Source: Achromobacter xylosoxidans
Lineage (GTDB): Bacteria > Pseudomonadota > Gammaproteobacteria > Burkholderiales > Burkholderiaceae_B
DNA length: 64,000 nucleotides
Reading direction: 5' to 3'
Assembly (NCBI RefSeq): GCF_001457475.1
Contig: NZ_LN831029.1
Coordinates: 1,240,001 to 1,304,000 of the forward strand
Every line of letters starts with the position of its first letter. Positions within the stretch are counted from its first letter, which is position 1. The position numbers were made by a program, and so were the translations under genes. This document shows positions 17,513 to 25,425 of the stretch, one piece after another. The notes beneath the pieces were generated by a model. The model made no database searches. It had not been told where the DNA came from and saw nothing but the letters and a program-made list of their open reading frames with translations.

Positions 17513-18782
17513 GGGCACCTCCCAGCGACTGCGTAGCCGTTCGCTCGTCGACCCGCGCTTGGCGCCAGACCACCAGCGCCGCCACCACCGTGAGCGCCGC
17601 CGCCAGCCCGAAGCAAAAGTCATAGCCCAGGTGCTGGGCCAGCCAGCCACCGGCCACGCCGCCCGCCATCGCCAGCAGCGCGTCGGCGCTCTGGAACACC
17701 GTGAAATCCAGCCCGGCCTGCAGTGGCGAGGTCAGCCCCATCAACGCCGAGTACAACGCCACCCACAGGCCACCCAGTATCATGAACATCAGGCCGACCA
17801 GCACGATAAGCAGCGTCAGCGATGCCGCCGGCGCGGCCAGGGCCAAAGCCAGCAGCACGCAGGTCTTGAGGCCGACCGCCATCCACACCGCACGCCAGCC
17901 AGGCGCGCAGCGCACCAGCACGCCTCCCAGAACCACGCCGGTCAGCCCCGCGCCGACGTATAGCGAACCGAACAACCAGCCCAACTGTTCGACCGTCATA
18001 CCGCGATCCAGCAGGAAAGGGCCGAACATGCCAAATGTCAGGCGCACCCCGGCGCTGGACAGCAACAGCAGCAACAGACCATGGCGCACCTGCGGCCGGC
18101 GCAGCGCATGCAGCAGGCTGGGGCGGTGATCGACGGCCAGCGCCCGGTCGCGCGGCGGCTCGCGCAGCAGCAACATCGGCAGGCCCAGCAGCACGACGGC
18201 CAAGCCTGCCGCCATCAGTGCCAGCGGCCAACCATATTGCCCGGCCACCAGCAAAAAGCCGCCCGCGCCCAGCATGGCCCCCACATAACTGCCGCCGACC
18301 TGCGCCACATTGCCCCAGCCGCGCCGGTTCATGGCCAATTGATCGACCACGAACCCGTCGCACGCCACATCGGCCGTTGCGGCCGCCAGGGCCGCCAGCA
18401 GCAGCACGCCCAGTATCCAGCCCGCATGCCCACTCAGCGACAGCTGCCCGGCCAGGCTCGCCAACCCCAGCAGGAACAGGATCGCGGCCATCAGCCATTG
18501 GCCCGTCAGGATCAGGATGCGTGAACGCCGCTCCAGCCTGCCTGCCGGCAAACGCCAGCGCTCCACCAGCGGCGACCACAGAAAGCGTATGCCCCAGGGC
18601 ACCCACAGCAGCGCGGTCAGCCCGATCAACTGCAGCGAGGCACCTTCGCTGCGCAGCAGCGTGGGCAGGGCCTGCGTGATCAGGGCAGTGATGAGGGTCT
18701 GGGTGATGTAGACCCCGGCAACGGCTGGCAACAGATGGCGCAGCTTCAAGGACGCGACCGACGAAGAAGCGATCGTATTCAT
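17502..18782 (-). CDS. ybtX: RhtX/FptX-family siderophore MFS transporter, YbtX-like
   Basis: The 426-residue protein has twelve hydrophobic segments and family sequences such as LLWVPWGIRFLWSPLVERW and ATADVACDGFVVDQL, which place it in the RhtX/FptX/YbtX group. FptX and RhtX import ferric siderophores in a single polypeptide; YbtX is encoded with ybtPQ in Yersinia and also takes part in metal uptake. It is the first gene of the leftward arm ybtX-ybtP-ybtQ-(remnant)-fyuA and is divergent from the AraC-type regulator. Confidence 0.87.
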   Translation of the reverse strand: MNTIASSSVASLKLRHLLPAVAGVYITQTLITALITQALPTLLRSEGASLQLIGLTALLWVPWGIRFLWSPLVERWRLPAGRLERRSRILILTGQWLMAAILFLLGLASLAGQLSLSGHAGWILGVLLLAALAAATADVACDGFVVDQLAMNRRGWGNVAQVGGSYVGAMLGAGGFLLVAGQYGWPLALMAAGLAVVLLGLPMLLLREPPRDRALAVDHRPSLLHALRRPQVRHGLLLLLLSSAGVRLTFGMFGPFLLDRGMTVEQLGWLFGSLYVGAGLTGVVLGGVLVRCAPGWRAVWMAVGLKTCVLLALALAAPAASLTLLIVLVGLMFMILGGLWVALYSALMGLTSPLQAGLDFTVFQSADALLAMAGGVAGGWLAQHLGYDFCFGLAAALTVVAALVVWRQARVDERTATQSLGGAHAG

Positions 18783-19063
18783 CTATTCCAACTCTCCATA
18801 TGCAAAACACAGGCGCGAAACGGCAAACAGCGCAGCACCCCGCGGCCGCAGAGCCGCAGAAGAACACCGTGCAACAAGTTGCGGCGTCTCAAGCCCAATG
18901 TTCTGGAACGGGGCTACCGTCTTCAGTCATTAAAGCCACTGAGGACAAAGCAATAAAACGCTGGTATAAGCCGTAATGCAAATGAGACGTGTTTCAATGT
19001 AAGATGAGCATAACGCCTCAAACAGGGGAATGATTGCGTAGATTCGGCGCGCTGGCTCCCGCT
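18783..19063. promoter_or_regulatory. divergent promoter region between ybtX-like and ybtA-like genes
   Basis: This noncoding stretch should carry the promoter of the leftward transport operon. It contains an isolated GCCGTAATG (18970-18978), the complement of the half-site of the operator next to it, and an imperfect palindrome TGAGAC-GT-GTTTCA (18983-18996), which might be a weak Fur-type site. I cannot place -35/-10 elements with confidence. Confidence 0.4.
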
Positions 19064-19098
19064 TTACGGACAGAACTTGTCTATTACGGAAAATTTTT
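19064..19098 (+). promoter_or_regulatory. AraC-type operator in front of the YbtA-like gene
   Basis: TTACGG occurs at 19064-19069 and again at 19084-19089, exactly 20 bases apart in the same orientation, two turns of the helix. The second copy lies in TTGTCTATTACGGAAAATTT, which runs to the ATG at 19099. A matching element is found in inverse orientation at 21153-21188. Phased direct half-sites are what AraC-family dimers bind. The position just before its own start codon suggests autorepression while the divergent arm could be activated. Confidence 0.6.
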
Positions 19099-20085
19099 AT
19101 GGCTGCGGACATCCCGATCAGGAGAGTGAGCGAACGCGCGAAGCATGACCCCGCCCGGATGCTGGACAGCATGCTGCTGGACATTCCTGAAGACTGGCGC
19201 AACACCATGCAGTTGGACCGCCCGTTAGAAGGCGTGAACATCTGCTGCATGCATGGGCGGCCCAACTCTCAGTGGGCGTTCGAGGCCCAGGGAGGGCCTT
19301 CGCTGTCGATGAGCATCCTGCTCGAAGGCCAGATGGAAGCCGCCATCAAGGACGGCAGCGAGTTTCGCCTGCGGTCCGGACAGGCCGTGCTGATGGCCAT
19401 CGGCCAGCAGGTCAGCGGCTGGGACGTGTTCTCGGCCGAGCGCGATTTCCGCATGGTCAACATCAACCTCACCCGCGAGGCGCTGCTGGGCATGACCGGC
19501 CTGCAGATAGAAGACATACTCCAGTGCATGCGCTGCGCGGGCAGCGGCAGCATGCCGCACGTCGATGTCAGCATGGCCGCGATGCCGGTCTTCAACGCGC
19601 TCGAGCGCGTGGCCGGCGAAATCAGCCATTGCCGCTACCTCGACTGCCGGGCCCGCAATGTGTTCCTGTGCGCCAAAGTGACCGAAGCCATTGCAGTCCT
19701 CATGTGCAGGAGTGGGCGCGAGCATGGCAGTGCCGCCACGCTCAGGGCCGTGCCGTCGGACAGGCCGCACCTAGTGCGTGCGCGCAACCTGCTCGAAAGC
19801 AAGTACAGCGAGCCATGGAGCGTGCCGACCCTGGCGCAGGCCGTGGGCCTGAACGAAAAACGGCTGCAGGCCGGCTTCCAGGCGCTGTACGGCTTGACGG
19901 TGCACGAATGCCTCACCCGCATCCGTCTGGATGCCGCGCTGGCTATGCTCGTGCACGGCGTCTCCGTCACCGACACGGCCCAGGCCGTAGGCTTTGCCAA
20001 TGTCAGCCACTTCAGCAAGGTCTTTCGCAACAACATCGGCGCCTCGCCCAAACACTGGCTGCTCGAATACCGGGCAACCGATTGA
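19099..20085 (+). CDS. ybtA: AraC-family regulator, YbtA-like
   Basis: The 328-residue protein has a C-terminal AraC double helix-turn-helix (about residues 230-328) with SVPTLAQAVGLNEKRLQAGFQALYG-type first helix pair, of which LAQAVGLNEKRLQAGF is diagnostic, and AQAVGFANVSHFSKVFRNNIG-type second pair. The N-terminal part is a sensor domain like those of YbtA and PchR, which respond to ferric siderophore. It is divergent from the transport arm and followed by a methyltransferase gene. It probably activates both the transport and biosynthesis arms when its siderophore is present. Confidence 0.87.
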   Translation: MAADIPIRRVSERAKHDPARMLDSMLLDIPEDWRNTMQLDRPLEGVNICCMHGRPNSQWAFEAQGGPSLSMSILLEGQMEAAIKDGSEFRLRSGQAVLMAIGQQVSGWDVFSAERDFRMVNINLTREALLGMTGLQIEDILQCMRCAGSGSMPHVDVSMAAMPVFNALERVAGEISHCRYLDCRARNVFLCAKVTEAIAVLMCRSGREHGSAATLRAVPSDRPHLVRARNLLESKYSEPWSVPTLAQAVGLNEKRLQAGFQALYGLTVHECLTRIRLDAALAMLVHGVSVTDTAQAVGFANVSHFSKVFRNNIGASPKHWLLEYRATD

Positions 20086-20161
20086 GCGCAACTGGTGCCG
20101 TCGGGCCGCGTGGTGCCCGGCGGTGAAGATACGGTTTCGACAACCTGAACAGGAGCAGACC

Positions 20162-20917
20162 ATGTCCGACACCCCTGCCGCGTCCCAGGACGCCTACACC
20201 CAATCCGCCGAGTGGTACGACATACTTTCCGCGCAGCACTGGCGGGCACGGAACGACTCGATGCTGCAAACGCTGCGAGCGGCCCGGCCCGACGCGCAAC
20301 TGGTGATAGATGTAGGTTCCGGCACCGGCGTGGCGCTGCCGCTCATCGCACAGGCCTATCCGCAGGCAGACATCCACGCCATCGAACCCTCGGCCTCAAT
20401 GCGCATCGGCTTGATGACCCGCATCCTGGCCGATGCGCACTTGCGCCGCCAGGTCACCGTGCATCCGCACGGCATTGCCGATGCCACGCTGCCCAGCGGC
20501 ATCGACGTGGCGCTGATCTGCGGCTGCGTCGGCTTCTTCGACGAGGCCACCCGAAAGGCACTCTGGCCGCGCCTGGCCGCCGCGCTGGCACCGGGAGGCG
20601 TCGTCCTGGTCGATGTGATGCCGCTGGACAAGCCGCAGCCGGTACCTGAATCGCGGGTGGCCAGCTCCGACGTCGGGCGGCACCGCTACGACATCTGGCT
20701 CAGCGGCCAGCCCGTCGAGCAAGAGCCGGAGCTGATTCGCTGGCACATGCGCTTCGAGCAGCACGACGGCGAGACGCAGATCCGCAGCGTGCCGATCCAG
20801 CGCGACTGGCGGGCCTTCGGCCTCGACAAGATCATCGATGAAGCCGCTGGGGCAGGCTTCGCATCCGAACGCCTGACCAACAGCCCCGTGCCGGCCGCCC
20901 TGCTGCACCTGCGCTGA
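20162..20917 (+). CDS. stand-alone class I SAM-dependent methyltransferase
   Basis: The 251-residue protein has the SAM-binding motif VIDVGSGTGVALP (motif I, about residues 43-55), an acidic residue after the next strand (HAIEPS) and LAPGGVVLVDVMP later. The start at ATG 20162 follows AGGAGCAGACC; the longer frame back to 19994 overlaps the regulator. The standard yersiniabactin locus methylates with domains inside HMWP1 and does not carry such a gene. It may modify the siderophore or a precursor, or be unrelated cargo; the substrate is unknown. Confidence 0.8.
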   Translation: MSDTPAASQDAYTQSAEWYDILSAQHWRARNDSMLQTLRAARPDAQLVIDVGSGTGVALPLIAQAYPQADIHAIEPSASMRIGLMTRILADAHLRRQVTVHPHGIADATLPSGIDVALICGCVGFFDEATRKALWPRLAAALAPGGVVLVDVMPLDKPQPVPESRVASSDVGRHRYDIWLSGQPVEQEPELIRWHMRFEQHDGETQIRSVPIQRDWRAFGLDKIIDEAAGAGFASERLTNSPVPAALLHLR

Positions 20918-21152
20918 TGCCGCCCTTGTCTAGAGCCATTGAGCCGAACCGCTAGCCCCAGTATCTTGACTGGGGTGCGCACCGTCCACCCTGCGGGGGC
21001 TCACCGAACGGCGCTTCCCACGCCGCCGCGGGATATTGGCTATCGACCGATATCCCGCTGGGGCCGCTCACTGCGGCCGCTTCTTCACCGGTTTTCCCGC
21101 CTGTCGCAGCCCGGCCACTCGTGCCTGGCCCTGAGCCTGCACGCATCTGTGC
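20918..21152. other. intergenic region with two hairpins after the methyltransferase gene
   Basis: No gene is supported. A hairpin CCCCAGT-atcttg-ACTGGGG lies at 20956-20975, and a longer-range pair GCGGGATAT (21028-21036) with ATATCCCGC (21050-21058) follows. Neither has a T-run, so termination is uncertain. The segment separates the regulator-methyltransferase unit from the hasR-like operon. Confidence 0.4.
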
Positions 21153-21188
21153 AAAAAATATTCCGTAATAGACAACTCCGGGCCGTAA
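21153..21188 (-). promoter_or_regulatory. second AraC-type operator, inverted copy
   Basis: Read on the minus strand this element is TTACGG, 14 bases, TTACGG, then an A/T run, with TTGTCTATTACGGAA identical to the element at 19074-19090. The complementary CCGTAA copies are at 21163-21168 and 21183-21188, again 20 bases apart. It lies about 255 bases upstream of the hasR-like start, in reverse orientation to that gene. It probably lets the YbtA-like regulator act on the rightward arm. Confidence 0.6.
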
Positions 21189-21387
21189 TGTGGTAGCCGC
21201 CCCGGAAGCTATTTCCTAGCATTGCATTCGCAGGATTGGAATTGTGCAGATTCGAACAGCCAATGATGGACGGCTGGATTCGAAAGCGTGGCTTTGCGTC
21301 AACGCTTTACCTGCGAACCCGATCATCAGTCCGGCTCACCCCTCCCCACGACTGTTGTGCCTGGAGGGGTAAAAACCGCCTTGTTAT

Positions 21388-21406
21388 CGTAACGATTATC
21401 ATTATC
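21388..21406. promoter_or_regulatory. Fur box upstream of the hasR-like gene
   Basis: The 19 bases CGTAACGATTATCATTATC match the Fur consensus GATAATGATAATCATTATC at 15 positions. It lies 39-57 bases upstream of the chosen hasR-like start, over the expected core promoter. This indicates iron repression of the rightward operon by the host Fur. It is the only strong Fur box I noticed in the island. Confidence 0.7.
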
Positions 21407-21444
21407 AATAAGAGATGGATCACTATTACGAGGTAGCACTAAGC

Positions 21445-24279
21445 ATGCAGCATTTAGGGAAAGACCAAACGGGGGTGCCAGGAGGCCTCGCTTACAGTCG
21501 ACTATGCGTCGCCGTCATGCTGGCGCTGGGCGGCCAGGCCGCGCTGGCCCAAAGCGCAGTACCGTCCTCAACCGACGCCATCAGCGAACACGAATCTGCC
21601 AGCGATCCGGTAAACGAGCTGGGCACGATTACCGTCATCGGCGTCGCCGCAGAAGAAGAAAAGAAGATCGGCAATACCACCGGGGCCAGCAAGGAGGACG
21701 TCGAGCGGCGCGGTGCCAGCCACATGAGTGATCTGATCGACCAGATCTCGGGTACGTCCGTCAACAGCCTGTATGCCAGACCGGAAGTCTCTGTTGGTGT
21801 GCAGGGCATTGCCGGGCATGGCCGTGTTTCGCAATCCTTGGAAGGCATTACCCAGAACTTTCACGCCTTTACCAGAGACATCGGACAGACCGGCTCCATC
21901 TTCGTCGAGCCCCAATTCCTGAAATCCATCGACGTGACCCGAGGCGTTTATACCAGCACCGGTACCCTGGGCAGTCTGGGCGGTTCTGTCGACTTCCGTT
22001 ATCTGGATGTGGATGACATCTTGCTCCCAGACAGAAGTTTCGGAGGGATGGTTCGAGGCTCTACCGGATTCAGTAAATACAAGAATGGACAAAAACCATC
22101 TGGCTCATTCTTTCTGGGCGGAAGGAATGAACGCTGGGATGTGATGCTGGGCGCATCCGATAGCGAGAACGAAGCATATCGTATTGGTAGCCATTTCGAT
22201 GAAGGCGATATGCTGAAGTATTTTCACGCTTCAAATCTGCAATTTTATCAACCAGGCAGCGGAATCGACCCTAGCAATAACCTTGGAGGAGATTGCCGGT
22301 ACAACTATGTTTTAGGTATCGACGGTGGTAGCGGTGGCAGGAGTGGCCTGAGAAACTGCCAGCTTTCCCCCGAAAGATTGAAGCAACTCCAGCAAGCAGC
22401 CAAATCCGGCGCTTTAGGAGGAACCGAGAAAAAGGCGGACTCGCAGATGTTGCGCGTGCGTCATTACTTCAACGATGACTACGACCAGAGTCTGGAGCTG
22501 TTCGCAACTGCCAGTCATGCGAAGTTCCAGACAGACCAGGAGCCAAGCGTATGGTTGCCGTTGGATGGCAGTGATGCCTACTGGAACGGTCGCCCTTGGC
22601 ACATAGGGTCCGAACTGGACAATCGCGTGATCAGCTTGAAATATCAGGGCTATTTTTCGGGTCTGATCAATCCCCAGGTACAAGTTTATCGCGAATCACA
22701 GGATAGAAAACAGCGCTGGAAAGGTATTCCGGGAACCGAGGCTGTCGGACAGGACTTGCATTACTTCATTGATAACAATTCCACCGGAATAAAGTTGAGC
22801 AATGCCAGTCATTTTTCCGCGCCAAAGGTAGGCCCTTTGCGCCTGGACGCTGCGCTCGAGCTACGTCGAACCGACAAGGATGTCAACAACTTCTCTGAAG
22901 ATGAGTGGCTCAGGATAGAAAGAGAAAAACAAGGATTGGGATGGAACGCGCAAGATTGGGATCCTAGCTCTCGCAATACTACCTATGGCATCGCCTTGAA
23001 TCTCAGTACTGAAAGTGATGGCCCATGGCAAACCAGCGTCGGCGTGGGTTGGCAGCGCGTCAAGATGGATGTCTTCTCACCGAGATTCCGGGTCGGCAAC
23101 GTTGCAAAGGCAGGCATCTTGCCAAGTGGGGCATCATTAATACAACGTTATCGAAGCCAAGGATATTCAGTCCGTGAGGCTCGGCAAATGGCTCAAGTGG
23201 AACTAGCAGAGCTGTCAAAATACTTCAAGATAGATCCTAATTCGGACAATGGATACAACCGCACCATTACCGATGATCAGGAACATAGTTTTAATTTGAA
23301 ATCCGCTAGTTTCGGATTGCAGTACACCAAGCCAGGCACGGGCCTGACTGCTTATGGATCAATTGGTTACAGTGAACGTGCACCGACCAGCAATGAGATG
23401 TATACGTCCGGCGCTTGGTTGAAGCAATCGTTTCTTGCCAATCCTCATCTGCAACCGGAAAAAAATCTTTCCCTGCAGCTCGGCGTAAATTACCAACACT
23501 CTGCTTGGCTAACGCCGTCAGACGAGTTGAGTATTGGAGTCGGCTATTACCGAAACCGGATCCGCAACTATATTGGCTATGGCCCTATCTGGATCGAAAA
23601 TGATGGTATCCAAAATGGCAGTGGATCTATGGGCTCGGCCATGGCCAATGTCAACAACCTTGAAACCGTCATCCGTCACGGCTTTGAACTTAATCTAGCA
23701 TATCGCCAACCGCTGTTCTATGTGCGCGGCAATCTGACCGTTCCACTGCGTCACGACAACAAAATGTGCAGCTACCGATCTCCGAGCGGCAATAGCTACT
23801 ATGTGACGACCGATACCGACGGCAATACGGTTTATTCCCCGACAGGTCATGGCGGAAGCCAATGTTACTCGGGTTGGAATTGGATGGAAACCAGCCTGAT
23901 TGATCCAATTCGCGCAAGCATGACTGCTGCATTAACTCCCTACGGTGGAAAGCTGGAAGTGGGCGGCACCCTGCATTTCCGAGGCAAACAGCGCGCTGCT
24001 TACTATTATGTTGAAAGTGCTCAGACAGGTGCTGGCAGCTATGACCCCAGAAATAATTCTTCGGGACCATTGCCGAATGGTGATGGCTGGGTCGAGGCAT
24101 ATCTCTGGCCCAAGACGATCAAGGTGGATTTGTTCGCCAATTATCGCTTCAACGACCAGTTGAAGGTTGGTGTATATCTCGCCAATCTCACCGACGAATT
24201 CGATGGCGTTCCGACATCCTTCGGATACAACTTCTATCCCGGCCGCACGATAACGGCCAATCTGGAATACCGATTCTAA
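21445..24279 (+). CDS. hasR: HasR-like TonB-dependent heme/hemophore receptor
   Basis: The 944-residue outer-membrane receptor starts at ATG 21445, which has GAGGT upstream; an in-frame ATG at 21415 has no good spacing. A signal peptide ends near GGQAALAQS, and the plug begins around LGTITVIGVAA. The heme-receptor-type barrel motif is visible as YSERAPTSNEMY followed by NPHLQPEKN, the FRAP/NPNL-like signature. It ends in a typical Tyr-Arg-Phe. No N-terminal signalling domain is present, unlike Serratia HasR, so HasI/HasS-type surface signalling is not expected. Base composition is clearly more AT-rich than its neighbours. The next gene is a HasA-like protein. Confidence 0.78.
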   Translation: MQHLGKDQTGVPGGLAYSRLCVAVMLALGGQAALAQSAVPSSTDAISEHESASDPVNELGTITVIGVAAEEEKKIGNTTGASKEDVERRGASHMSDLIDQISGTSVNSLYARPEVSVGVQGIAGHGRVSQSLEGITQNFHAFTRDIGQTGSIFVEPQFLKSIDVTRGVYTSTGTLGSLGGSVDFRYLDVDDILLPDRSFGGMVRGSTGFSKYKNGQKPSGSFFLGGRNERWDVMLGASDSENEAYRIGSHFDEGDMLKYFHASNLQFYQPGSGIDPSNNLGGDCRYNYVLGIDGGSGGRSGLRNCQLSPERLKQLQQAAKSGALGGTEKKADSQMLRVRHYFNDDYDQSLELFATASHAKFQTDQEPSVWLPLDGSDAYWNGRPWHIGSELDNRVISLKYQGYFSGLINPQVQVYRESQDRKQRWKGIPGTEAVGQDLHYFIDNNSTGIKLSNASHFSAPKVGPLRLDAALELRRTDKDVNNFSEDEWLRIEREKQGLGWNAQDWDPSSRNTTYGIALNLSTESDGPWQTSVGVGWQRVKMDVFSPRFRVGNVAKAGILPSGASLIQRYRSQGYSVREARQMAQVELAELSKYFKIDPNSDNGYNRTITDDQEHSFNLKSASFGLQYTKPGTGLTAYGSIGYSERAPTSNEMYTSGAWLKQSFLANPHLQPEKNLSLQLGVNYQHSAWLTPSDELSIGVGYYRNRIRNYIGYGPIWIENDGIQNGSGSMGSAMANVNNLETVIRHGFELNLAYRQPLFYVRGNLTVPLRHDNKMCSYRSPSGNSYYVTTDTDGNTVYSPTGHGGSQCYSGWNWMETSLIDPIRASMTAALTPYGGKLEVGGTLHFRGKQRAAYYYVESAQTGAGSYDPRNNSSGPLPNGDGWVEAYLWPKTIKVDLFANYRFNDQLKVGVYLANLTDEFDGVPTSFGYNFYPGRTITANLEYRF

Positions 24280-24357
24280 GTTTCCGCTGCGTCATCCGTT
24301 GGGGGTGAAGCAACTGGTGCCGGGGTGGCGGCCGGCATGCAAGCAAGGAGAAGACTC

Positions 24358-25179
24358 ATGTCTTTGCAAACTGCGATAACCGACTGGCGTGATATCTACG
24401 ATGAAACGGGGATTGGTCAAAACGATCCCGACTACATCGGCTCCATTCGTGATGTGAATGGGGTTTTCCACACTGGTGTCGGTATTTATCAACCTGGCAC
24501 CAATCAGATCTACGACTTCAACTGGTATGCCGGTCAGGGCGTGGATTACGCCAATCCGTCGCTCGGTGGCGGTAAGTTCCTCGTGGAATCCAGCGCGGGC
24601 TTCTCGTGGAATACGATCGATCAAAACAGCAATGGTCTTTACGAGTTCGTGACCTCCGGGAATCTGAACACTCTGTACCTGGGCGATACCCCGAGTGGCG
24701 ACACTGGTCCGGCTCCGGCTTCCGGGACGTTGACGACCTTCAACGCTGGTCTGCCGCTACTGGTGGTCAACGGCTTTAACACCGCAGTGAATGCCGTGGC
24801 GGCCAGCCAGTTCGGCGTAGCCAATGGCAACAGCGCCATCAGCGTTTCTGCAACGGCTGCCGACGGCACTGCGCTGTCCAGCATCCTGGCCAACGCCAAC
24901 CTGTATGAAACGGCCACGCTGAACTCCACCATTCTGTACAGCCTGGCGTTCGACAAGACGAACACCCAGGCCTTCGAATGGGTGCTCGACAAGTACCTGG
25001 AGTCGCAAGGTTCGGATATCACCGATTCGTTCGAGGATATCCAAACTGCGCTTTCCGGAACGGGCGTGTCGATCGAGTACTACGACGAGGCCGGTGACTA
25101 CGCCTCGGGTGGGGTGATCACCTCTGCGTCCTTCGCTGCAGTGGCGGAAGTGGACAGCGACCTCCTGCTGGCCGCGTAA
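24358..25179 (+). CDS. hasA: divergent HasA-like secreted protein (putative hemophore)
   Basis: This 273-residue protein follows AAGGAG and lacks an N-terminal signal peptide. Its C-terminus DSDLLLAA resembles the ...ELLAA type I secretion end of HasA. Residues 97-107 (FVTSGNLNTLY) and the ILYSLAFDKTNTQAFEWVLD region resemble parts of Serratia HasA as I recall it. It has only one His (His38, in DVNGVFHTGVG, the place of the HasA iron ligand His32) and no Cys. The HasA loop holding Tyr75 and His83 seems absent: SGNL runs straight into NTLYLGD. It is about 85 residues longer than HasA. It is probably exported by the next genes and captured by the HasR-like receptor; heme binding is unproven. 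Confidence 0.65.
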   Translation: MSLQTAITDWRDIYDETGIGQNDPDYIGSIRDVNGVFHTGVGIYQPGTNQIYDFNWYAGQGVDYANPSLGGGKFLVESSAGFSWNTIDQNSNGLYEFVTSGNLNTLYLGDTPSGDTGPAPASGTLTTFNAGLPLLVVNGFNTAVNAVAASQFGVANGNSAISVSATAADGTALSSILANANLYETATLNSTILYSLAFDKTNTQAFEWVLDKYLESQGSDITDSFEDIQTALSGTGVSIEYYDEAGDYASGGVITSASFAAVAEVDSDLLLAA

Positions 25180-25335
25180 GCGACCATTCCAGAAGTGCAT
25201 GGAGGTCTATCGGAAAGACGGTGGTGATTTTCTGACGGGAAGAGCCACCGCCTGACCGGGGCAGTACCGGGGCCTGGTGCGTTTTGGCCAGGCTCCGTTT
25301 CCGGAAGCCGTCAATTCTAGCGGTTTGCGGAAAAA

Positions 25336-25402
25336 CCTGCAAAAGCAACTTGCAGGCAGATTTTCGGCTTCCCCGCCTTTGTGGGGAGGGGGTTTCTTTT
25401 TT
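25336..25402 (+). terminator. tandem hairpins with T-run between hasA-like and hasD-like genes (attenuator)
   Basis: CCTGCAA (25336-25342) pairs with TTGCAGG (25350-25356). A second stem TCCCC (25370-25374) with GGGGA (25383-25387) is followed by a G-run and the T-rich TTTCTTTTTT (25393-25402). A leaky terminator here would let much more of the secreted substrate be made than of its exporter, as is usual in type I secretion operons. Confidence 0.55.
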
Positions 25403-25425
25403 CCGTAAAAAGGGCTGGTGATGTG

